From NCBI GenBank assembly GCA_016713305.1, contig JADJPK010000009.1, forward strand, positions 248,001 to 312,000: DNA of 64,000 nucleotides, given 5' to 3'. Positions 54,101-64,000 of the stretch are shown one piece after another. The stretch comes from Betaproteobacteria bacterium (GTDB lineage Bacteria > Pseudomonadota > Gammaproteobacteria > Burkholderiales > Ga0077523). Within the stretch, counting starts at the first letter, position 1, and every line of letters starts with the position of its first letter. The notes under the pieces are model-generated. The model was not told the origin of the DNA. It saw only the letters and a program-made list of their open reading frames with translations, and searched no databases. A program made the position numbers and the translations under genes.

Positions 54101-57100
54101 GCCAGCACGCCTATCGTCTCGGCCACCGGCAACATGGACGTGAGCGCCACGGCGGATGCGCAGACCGTGGACTCGGCCACCGGGGTCGGCGTGGCCGTCG
54201 CCATCAACCTGGACGCGCAGCGCGTGGAGAACGCCATCGGCGGCACCGTCACCGCGCCGTCCATCACGCTGCACACGGGCGTGGGCGGCGACGGCATTCA
54301 CCGCTTCGATGCGGTGGCACGTTCCGGCGCGGGCGCCGGCGACGTGGGCGTGGCGGGTGCCTTCGCTCTCAACCTGTCGGGCGACCCCCGCGACATCCTG
54401 GACGGTACCGAGACAGGCGGCGGCCAGCACGTCGCCCGCATCCTCGACGGGGCCGTGCTCACGCTCGACGAAGGCAACGACGTTTCCGTCAGCACGACCT
54501 ACCAAGGCCTCTACAACGCCAACGCCTCGTCCGTGCCCTTCGGGGCGACCATCGGCGTCGGCCCTTCCCTGGCGGTCAATGCCATCAAGCACAGCGCCAT
54601 CGCGGAGATCGGCGATGCGCTGATCGCCAATGCCGACGACGTGCGCATCACCGCCACCGGCAACTACACGTCCAACACCACGGCCCGGGCAGGCACGGAG
54701 AGCGCCGGCAGCTTCCCCGCCGCCGTCGCGCTCACCGGAACCTGGAACGACACCGTGGCGCGCATCCGCCCCGGCACCGACCAGAGCACCATCGCGGGCG
54801 ACCTCGTCGTCCACGCCACTCACTCCGCCGTCGCCAACACGCTCGCCGATGCCGAGGCCGGCGGCGACGACGTGGGGGTCGGCGCGGCGGTCGCGGCCGG
54901 CGGCCCCTTGGGCGGCGCCATCGCCGACGGCGGCGCCAACATGATCGTGGGCGACAACGTGGACGTGAACGCGGACACGGACTCGCTGGCCAACAACGAC
55001 GCCAGCGCCGCCCAGAGCGGCGGCGTCTTCGGCGGACTCACCTCGACCAGGAGACCGATCGCCAGCTGCGGCGTCTCGCCGCAATCGCCGGCGTGGACGA
55101 CATCCTGTTCCCCTTCGTGGACCCGCGTCCGATCCAGGAAGTCTCGTTCGATGCGGGCACCGGCGTGGACGGGGCGGCCGACACGATCACGCTGACCGAC
55201 TTCCACGAACTGGATACCGGCGACGCCGTGGTCTACCACAACAACCAGGACGACACGGACGTGGGCGACCTGGTGGACGGCGCGACCTACTTCGTCAGCG
55301 TGAGCGGTCTCGATGGCCAGACCCTGCGCCTGCACGCCACACGCGCCGCGGCACTGGCGGGAACCGGCGCCATCGATCTCGCGCCCATCGCGGTGCCGGA
55401 AGACCGGCACACGCTCGTGGCGGAACGCACCTTCGATCCGGCCGCCGCCGTGGACAGCGACGCGGACACGATCAACGTGGGTCCCCTCGCCGGGATGGTC
55501 GACGGCGACATGGTCAAGTACTTCAACGGCGGCGGCGACAGCGTGGGCAGCCTGGCCGACGGCCGGCTCTACTACGTGAACGTCGACGACTCCGACCCCG
55601 CGAACATCCGCATCCGCCTGTTCGAGTCGCGCCGCGAGGCGCTCGAGGACACCGGCGCCATCGACATCGATGCCGCCGCCGCATCCGGCGTGGCGCACCG
55701 CATCGTGCGTGTGGGCACGGCCCATCATTCGCGCGGGGCGGGGTTCGATCCGATCCTGCACGTGAACGACGCGGACAACCGCCTCGATATCCAGGCCCCG
55801 CCCTGGCCAACGGCGACTCCGTCATCTACCGCGTGCGCGGCGGCACCGCGATCGGCGGGCTTGCGGATGGAAATCTCTACTTCGTGCACGAGGTGCAGGA
55901 CGACGACGGCAACCGCGTGGGCCTGTCGCTTCACGCCAACCGGGCGGACGCTCTCGCGAACGCCAACGCCATCGACATCGCGCCGTCCACGAACCCGCTG
56001 GGGCGGCATTTCCTCGAAGCCACGTATGTCGTGGATCCGGCCACGGCGGTCACGGGCGGTGCCATCGCCTTCGGTGCGCTGGCGCGTCCCTTCGACACTG
56101 TCGTCTACCACAACGGCGGCGGCCAGAGCATCGGCGGCCTGGTGGACGACGCCGCGTACTACGTGTTCACGCTGGACGGGAACACGGCGATTCTGCTGAA
56201 TACCCTGGACCTGTCGGATTCGGTCCAGCTGGACGCGTCGGTGGCCGCGGGCACCCAGCATCGCTTCGAACGCGTGCAGCTCGACTCGGTCGACGAGGAC
56301 AACCTGCCCGACATCCGCATGGGCGCGGCCGCTGCCATCGCCGTGAGCGCCGCGCGGCCGGTCAGCGAAGCCTCCATCGGCTCGGGCGCCACGATCGAGG
56401 CGAATGCCGTCAGCGTCGTCGCGAACATGAACTTCAACGCGGATGCCGATGCCGACGCAACCGCCATCGACGGTCCCGCCGCGGTCGGGGCAGCGCTCGC
56501 CGGGGGCTATTCCGAAGGCCGCCACATTGCGGAGATCGGCAAGGCGGCCACGGTCACCGCCAGCACGCTGTCGCTCCTGGCTTTGGGCCAGGAGGGCGTG
56601 GCCTTCGACTACGACGCCAACGCCGCCAGCGGTGCGCTGGCCCTGGGCGGAAACGTGGCCGGATCGCTCGCCGTCAACGCCATGCGCAATTACACGGCGG
56701 TCCGCGTGGGCGAGGACGCCATCGTGACCGTCGACGGGCAGCTGGACCTGCTCGCCAACGTGGTCCGCACCGATCTCGGATTCCTGGACAGCAACCGCGT
56801 GCGCTCGGAGGCCACGGCCGGCGAGGCGGCCATCGCGGGCCTGGCGGCGGCAGGCGCGGCGGGCGCGGGTGCCATCACGCTGGAAGGCGACATCAACGAG
56901 GCCTCCATCGGCAAGGGGGCCGTGGTCAACGCGCCCGATGGCGTTGAAGTCCGGGCGAGCACCAATCACGAGTTCGACAGTCTGGGCATCGGCGGCTCGG
57001 CGAGCCTCGTCTTCGCGGCCTCGATCGGCGCCGCGTTCAACTACACCAACAGCGAAGCCCTGGCCCGGGTCGACGGTTCGGTCAACACGGACGGGGACCT

Positions 57101-60100
57101 CAACGTCATCGCCTCGACGGGCAACGAGTATGCGCCGGAGGCCCTGGGGCTGGCAGCGGCCGGCCTGGTCGCCATCGGCGGCTCGGTCGAGGCCAACGTG
57201 ATCCAGAACACCACCCGCGCGGCCATCGGTGGCGGGACGATCGGGGCGAACAGCGTGACGGTCTCGGCCACCGACACGTCGACGTTGAGCACGGACACGG
57301 GAACACTGGCGGCGAGCGGTCTCGTCGCCGCAGGCGGCGCCGTGGGCGCCAACGTCCTGCACAACACGGTGGAGGCCTACATCGGCGACGCCGAAGTCAC
57401 CACGGCAGGCGGGAGCGTCTCGGTCACGGCCTCGTCCGGGAACGAACTCGACGCCCTGGCGCTGGGCGCGTCGCTCGCCGGCCTCGTGGCCGGCGTGGGC
57501 ACGCTGACCTACAACGACATCGCCACGCTCACCGGTGCCTCCCTGCGCAAGGACGCGGTCGTCGAGTCCGCAGGCAGCGTGAACGTCACGGCCAGCGATT
57601 CGAGCACGCTGCAGGCGAACAGCGGCGGCCTGGCAGTGAGTCTGGGCGCGGGCGTGGGCGCGTCGTTCGCAGTGAACAAGCTCGCGAATACGGTCGAAGC
57701 CTACAGCGACGAGGCGGACGTGACTGTCGCCGAAGGATTCCTCGAACTGAATGCGGACTCGTCGAACGACGTCGACGCCTCGGCCCTGGCCTTCAGCATC
57801 AGCGGTCTGGTGGGCGGCTACGGCACCGTCAGCGACAACACGGATTCGACCAGCACCACCGCCACGATTCGCAACGGCGGCCTCATCGAGGCTCCCGTGG
57901 TGCGTCTGCGCGCGCGGGACGACTCCCTGCTGGATGCGGACGGGGGCGGTCTGGCGGTGAGCCTGAACGCCGGCGCCGGGGCGACGCTGTCGCGCAACAC
58001 CATGACCACGAAAGTGGAGGCCGGCATCGGCGCGGCCACCGTGGAAACCACGGGCGGCAACGTCGACATCCTCGCCGTCTCGAGCCACGACGTGGACGCC
58101 CTGGGCATCGGTTTCTCGCTCGCGGGCGCCATCGGCGGCGTGGGCACGGCGTCGATGAACGAAATCACCGACACGACGCGCGCCTTCATCGACGATGACG
58201 CCACCGTGACCTCCGGCGGCGCGGTGCTGGTGGTTTCACTGGACGACTCGTCCTTCGACGCCGACGCGGGCGGCGTGGGCGCCGGCGCCATCGTCGGTGC
58301 CGGCCTGTCGTTCGCCTCCACCAAGGTCGTCAACACGGTGGAATCCATCATCACGGGCGAGGACACGGAGGTGGCAACCGAGACCTCCGTGAGCGTGCAC
58401 GCCACCCTCTCCCCTTCTGCGGGGGCCACGGCCACCGGCTTCAGCGTGAGCGCCTTTGCATCCGCGAGCGGCGCGGTATCCATCGCCGAGTCCGGCGGGA
58501 AGGCCAACGCCGCGATCACGGGCAAGGCGAAGGTTTCGGGCGGGCCCGTCTCCATCCGCGCCACCGCGGATCCGACGCTGACCGCGAGTTCCGGCGGCCT
58601 GTCGGCCTCGGCGTTCGCCGCCGCCGGAGTGATGATTTCCGAGACGCTCGCCGGCCACAGCGCCTTCGCCGAAGCCAACGGCAGCATCACCGCGAGCCAG
58701 CTCGACGTCGTGGCGACCGCCACGCGCACGGGCAGCGCGGACACCAACTTCTTCGGCATCTCCATCCAGTCCGGCGAGGTGGGATTCGAGGCCGAAGAGG
58801 CCCGCGGCAACACCGAGGCGTTCATCGGTACCGATGCCGACATCGACATCCTCGGCAACGGCAGCGTCAACGTGAGCGCCACCTCCAACGACACGTCCGA
58901 CCCGAACATCGTCGACGTGGGTGCCGGCGTGCTCACCATCGGTGCCCAGGCCACGCTGGCACGTGCCGAATCGAACACGCGCGCCCGGGTCGCCGGCCGC
59001 GTCAATGCCCGCAGCGGATCCGTGTCCTCCACGGCCAACAAGACCGCCTCGGCGACCACGAACATTTTCGCCATCAACCTGCTCACGTTGAACGGCGTGG
59101 GCCTCTCCGGCGTCCTCGATTTCCTGCCGGACGTGCTGCCGATCCCGATCGGCACGCCGGCGGACACGGATGCCCGCGCGACCATCCGCGGCACCAACGA
59201 GGCCTATCTGGCGCAGGGTGCCGACGTCACGACGGCGAACGCGTTCAGCCTCACGGCCACGTCGTCCAACAACGCGGTCGCCAACAACCTTTCCGCCGGC
59301 CTCACGCTCGTGAACGTGGCGGACACCGCCTCCACGGCCCTCGTCGAAGGCCAGACCCGCGTCCACATCGACCAGGGCGCGTCCATGAACGTGGGTTCGT
59401 TCACGAGCATCGCCGACGCCGACAGCGATGCCGTCGCGGGAGCCGAGTACGGCGGCGCCAGCGCGGTCAACGTGCAGATCGCCGAGGTCACCGCCCGCAC
59501 GGACCACAAGGTCGAGGCCTTCGTCGGGCCCGACAGCGGCGTGCAGCCCGACAACACGCTCACCGGGACACTGCGCGTCGGCAGCGGCGGCATGAACCTG
59601 CAGGCGAAGTCCGCCAACACGGCGACCGTGCCCCAGGTCAACGTGGACATGAGCGCGGTGACGGTGGAGAAGCTGAAGCCCGTGGCGGATGCCGGCGGCG
59701 CGACCCGGGCGCACCTCGGCGGCAACTTCGACATCTTCGCCTCGGACGTGCGGGCCACCGCCAACTCGACCAACAGCGCGCGCGCCGAAGCAGTCGCCTT
59801 CGAGCTGAACCTGGTCGACATCGACCTGAACGAGCGCACGGTGGGGACGAGCCACACGACCGAAACCTTCCTCGGTCCGAACGCCATGCTGGACGTGACC
59901 GGCGGCAGCATCACGCTGGACGCGGACTCGTCGAACAACGCCGTGATCGACCAGATCTCCCCGCTCGATCTTGGTGCCGTCGACCTCAATTTCGTGACGT
60001 CCACGGCGACCGCCGGGGGAACGACCCGGTCGTTCGTCGACGAGGGCGGCACGATCACTGCCACCGGCGGTCTCGCCGCCACCGCGGATTCGGACAACGA

Positions 60101-63100
60101 CGCGCGGGTGCTGCGCTTCCAGTTCGGGGCCTCGCTCTTCTCCCTCAACGAGGCGAGCCCCACGGCGAAGACGGATCACCGGACCGCCGCCTACGTCGGG
60201 CCCGCCGCGGGGGTCGAGCCGGCCAAGGACGTCTCCGGGACGATCAAGCTGGGCGGTGGCCTGGACCTCGATGCCCGGTCGACGAACGACGCCTCGATCG
60301 ACGACGTGAACATCCAGATGAGCGGCGTGAGCGTCGATCTGGTCAAGCCCGTGATCACGACGGGCGGCTCCACCCGCACCCACGTGGGCGGCGCCTATGC
60401 CGTGAGCACCACGGGCGTGACGGGAGAAGCCGTCGCCACCAATCAGGCCGGCTCCACCACGGTGCCCATCAAGCTGGGGCTGGTGGACGTGACCGAGGTC
60501 CGCACGGAGGTGAAGACCGACCACGCGGCCGAGGCCTTCGTCTCGCGAAATGCCGACTTCGACGTGAACGGCGGCGGCATCTCGCTCACTGCCTCGCAGG
60601 ACAACACGGCCGATCTCGACCGGTTCGAGTTCGGTGTCTCGTTCGTGGGCGTGAACACCTTCAAGCCCGTGCAGGAGACCGCCGGTGTCACCCGTGCCTT
60701 CGTCGAGGAAGGGGCGGTGGTCGAGGCAAGCAGCCTCGCGCTCGACGCGGCCGCCGAGAACACGGTCGACAGCAATTCCACGATCGTCACGCTTGCGGCC
60801 GTGAGCTTCAGCACCATCCGCCCCACACTGCACAACACGCACGTGGTCGAGACCTACATCGGCCCGCGTGCAGGAGCCGCCTCCACCGGCGCGGTGGGCA
60901 GCATCAACGTGAGCGGCGCACTGACGCTGAATGCCCACCAGTCTGGCACCGGCAACACGGTAAGCCTGGACGCGATCTCGCTGTCCTTCGGCCTGGTGAA
61001 CGGCGACTCCGTGCGGCCGGACATCGTCGCCGGGGGCAAGACGCAGTCCTATCTGGGCGGCCGGTTCGCCATCAACGCGGGCTCGACCAGCGTCTCGGCG
61101 CGCTCGCCCAACAACACGGCGAGCAGCTCCGCGTTCTCGCTCGACGTGGGCCTGGTGAACGCCGGAGGCGGTACCACGCCGGTCGAGGTGAACCACCAGA
61201 CGTCGGCCTACATCGCGGACGGAGCTGACCTCGACTTCACCGGCGGCGGCATCGGCTTCACGGCGGAATCCACCAGCGCGGCCGACGCCAGCAGCTTCAG
61301 CGTCGACATCGGTCTCGTCGACGTCGTGGATCTGGATGCCCGCGCCACGGTCAACAGCAGCACCCGCTCCTTCGTGGGTGCCAACGCGCGCGTGGACGCG
61401 ACCGGCAGCCTGTCCTTCACCGCGCGTTCGCTGGGCAGCAGCGCCACCGCGGCCCTGTCCTCCGTGGGCGTGGCCCTGGTCGATGCCCCAGCGCTCACGC
61501 CCACGGCCATCTCCGAACAGACGGTCGAGGCCTTCCTCGCGGGAGGGGCCACCGTCAACGCAGGCAACATCTCCCTCAGCAGTTTCCACTCGTCCCGTGC
61601 GGACGCCGATGTCGATACGGTGTCCATCGGCCTCGTCACCATCGGCGACGTCACGCCGACCGCCCGGGTGCGCGACAACGTGCGCGCGTTCGTCGACGCG
61701 GCCGTCACCAGCGCGGCGCTCGCCCTGACGGCCACCGCCGTGCGGACGAGCGACACGAATGCGAACATCGTCTCGGTCGGCCTCGGAGCGGGAGCCGGCG
61801 CAGACCCCACGGCCGAGACGCGTGGCGACACGCAGGTCTATTTCGGCTCCGGATCGAGCGTCACGGCCACGGGCAACGTCACCGCCAACGCGACGGCGAC
61901 CAACCGTGCGGAGGCAGAAGGCGACGTCGGCGCCGGTGGCGGCTTCGCCGATGGCCAGCTCGACGCCACGGTCACCCTGACCGGCGGCACCACGGCCTAC
62001 GTGAATGCCGGCGCGCGGATTCTCCAGGCCGGCAACTTCCAGTTGCGCAGCCTCGCCGCCAACACGGCCCGGGCCGACGCGGCCACAGGATCGGGCGGAT
62101 TCGCCGCCGTGCAGGGCACGCAGTCCACCGCCACCGTGACGCCCACGGTCGAGGCGGTGATCGACAACAACGTGGTCATGCAGAACGTCGGCGGCAGCGT
62201 GACGCTCCACGCGGAGTCGGTCCGCGCCGAGGGCGACGCGATCGCCAGCGCCTCCGGCGGCGGCTTCGTGGAAGTGGGTGCCGCCAACAGCGACTCGACG
62301 GTGACCCCGACGGTCAACGCGTACATCGACCGCGGCACGACCATCGACGCGGCCGGTTCCGTCACCGTGGAGGCGCTGGCCCGCAGCCAGCCGGCCGCCG
62401 CGCTGGACGACACGTTCGATCCGGACGCGCAGACGGTCAGCGCGGACTCGATCACGTTCACCTCCCACGGGTTGTCCAACGGCGACCGCGTGACCTACGA
62501 CCCGAACGGCAACCCGGCCATCGCCACCGCCGACGGCGGGACGCTCTCGAGCTCGCGCGAATACAGCGTGATCGCCACGGGCGAGGACACGCTGCAGCTC
62601 GGCGCGGTGTTCGGCGCGGGAGCCGCGAACACCGGCAATCCGCTGGCTTCAGTGGCCGGCGTGGACGATGCGAGGGACCGCCTGCGCTTTGCCGTCGCGC
62701 ACGGGTTCCTCACCGGTGACGCCGTCAAGTACACGCAGGATGGCGTGTCGATCAGCACCGATCTCAATGGTGCGGGCACCTATTTCGTCCGCAAGCTCGA
62801 CGACTACACCGTCAAGCTCTACACGACCCGCAACGAGGCACTGGCCGCGGGCGCCTTCGCCGACGACCTGTTCCTGCCGTCGCTGGCCGTGAATTCCGCC
62901 ACCGACCGCATCACCGTGGCGGGCAGCGGCTTCAGCGAGAACCAGCGCATCACCTATCAGGCGGCCCCCGCGGGCGAGTTCACGAGCGAGCAGGTGGACC
63001 TGAACGTGGTGGGCGGGGTGGGCACCCCGACGGACAACAACCAGTTCTACATCGCGTCGCACGGCTTCGGCACGGGCAACCGCGTGATCTACCGGGTCGA

Positions 63101-64000
63101 GCCCGACGGCACGGCCATCGGGGGGCTCACCTCCGGCACTGCGTACTTCGTCATCGTGATCGACGCGAATCACATCCAGCTCGCCGCGACCCGGGACGCC
63201 GCCGACCCCGACGACGGCGACGACGACGTGCCGGTCACCCCCATCGCGCTCTCTCCGGACAAGAGCTCCCCGGCGAACCAGCAGCGGCACCAGCTCGTCC
63301 GCGAATCCGTGGGCGGCCTGCAGGACGGTGTCACCTACTACGCCCGCAACGTCTCCGGCGATTCGTTCCAGCTCGCGACGGCTTTCAACGGCTCACCGAT
63401 CACCAATCTCGACGGCAGCGGCCGGGTCGGCGTGCACCGCTTCTCCCGGCCCGGCGTGGATCTGACACCCGGCACCGGCACGCACTCGCTGCGGTTCGAC
63501 CTGACCTCCGCTCCCGGCGCGAACCACCTGCTGCTGGGACCCGGCGGCGTGTCGCTGCGCGAACTTTCGCCTCCGGCCGGCGACGGCAAGAGCGCGTCGT
63601 CCGCCCGCGGCGGTGGCGGCGGCTTCATCGCCGTGGGTCATCCCGATTCGAACCTGCAGGTCACGCAGAACGTGCAGGCGTACATCGCCCCTGCCCTGCT
63701 GGAAGCCGGCGGCAACGTGTCGGTCTTCTCGTCCTCGTCGCTCAACACCTCCTCCCTCGCCAGCAACGGCGGTGGCGGCTTCATCGCGGTGGGCGACTCC
63801 AGTGCGCGTGGTGACCACTCGCACAACAACCGCGCGTTCATCGGCACCAACGACGGCGGCAACATCGACGGCAGTGGCGTGGTGGTCCGCGCAGCAGGTC
63901 ACCTGAGCGTGGTGGCGGAATCGTCGTTCGACTCGAAGATCACGTCGAACAGCGATGCGGGCGGCTTCGTGGCAGACGTGAACGCCGCTTCGCGTGGCGG
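48143..64000 (+). CDS. Giant LEPR-XLL surface protein (>5,280 residues), 3' end outside window, two frameshifts
   Basis: Start at 48143. There is no ordinary signal peptide; instead the N-terminus has RRRRIEFESLEARLLLSADL, the LEPR-XLL motif that marks giant exported repeat proteins. An early region (~120-420) has SGADRLRL, GGEGSDTLAGTAL and GEGGNDAVTI, hemolysin-like Gly-Asp repeats. Then come thousands of residues of beta-solenoid repeats of about 60-75 residues (a TxAFIGxxAxV turn, GxVxVxAxS strand, AxxxGxxxxVG strand). ~80-residue modules (TLTLTDHGLATGDSVIY then IGGLADGSIYYVRVVDENTV) occur near 52.4, 55.1, 55.4, 55.7, 56.0 and 62.4-63.4 kb. The frame changes near 55,040 and again near 55,798 (a C run), each equal to one lost base; otherwise it is open to base 64,000. 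I saw no cysteine in frame. Likely a secreted adhesin or biofilm matrix protein (inference). Confidence 0.88.

Noticed and set aside
58236..62468. 1,410-codon minus-strand frame opposite the giant surface protein
   Set aside because: The plus-strand frame continues the LEPR-XLL protein with consistent repeats; the antisense is Arg/Gly-rich without motifs.

Overview
The window is a GC-rich bacterial chromosome segment, most likely from a betaproteobacterium. Supporting this are PEP-CTERM sorted proteins, an lpoB/ycfL-type lipoprotein set, a Gram-negative giant surface protein with a LEPR-XLL start, and dense two-component signalling. No rRNA, tRNA, phage, transposase or CRISPR array was seen. 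The sequence reads as a draft: several genes need a single base restored in a G or C run, and 22.32-22.61 kb is base-call noise rather than genomic DNA.

Layout. 1-5.3 kb (minus): a very large secreted repeat protein that runs off the left edge. 5.5-7.1 kb (minus): two PEP-CTERM proteins, one a damaged sulfatase-modifying-factor-like protein. 7.5-10.9 kb (plus): a tight envelope operon, LpoB - COG3014-like lipoprotein - YcfL-like lipoprotein - unknown periplasmic protein. 11.1-13.0 kb (minus): a secreted unknown protein, a LuxR-type regulator, and a small secreted protein with a duplicated Cys motif. 13.5-15.3 kb (plus): a membrane hybrid histidine kinase. 15.3-21.5 kb (plus): GMC oxidoreductase, alpha/beta hydrolase and PhoD-like phosphatase domains. 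These look like one fused gene broken by many indels. 21.6-26.7 kb (minus): a NarL-type regulator, a flavin-reductase-like gene, a cobalt-type nitrile hydratase operon (alpha, beta, accessory) and an FGGY sugar kinase. 26.9-31.1 kb (plus): a CapA-like protein pair, a TIGR02466 protein, a DUF4239 membrane protein and a GNAT acetyltransferase.

31.1-41.7 kb (minus) is the regulatory centrepiece: one operon running RsbR - RsbS - RsbT - (ATPase + SpoIIE phosphatase) - three large hybrid histidine kinases, mostly with 4-base start/stop overlaps. It is a stressosome whose likely output is phosphorelay kinases rather than a sigma factor. The first kinase carries its own RsbT-like ATPase domain. Divergent from it lie a chemoreceptor and a PAS-PAS-GGDEF-EAL protein, so partner switching, chemotaxis-type sensing and c-di-GMP turnover sit side by side.

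47.5-48.1 kb holds a cluster of palindromic 67-bp repeats. From 48.1 kb to the right edge runs one gene for a giant LEPR-XLL surface protein of more than 5,280 residues, with beta-repeat arrays and repeated ~80-residue modules. The two giant repeat proteins, the PEP-CTERM proteins and the c-di-GMP gene suggest a biofilm or floc lifestyle; that is inference.
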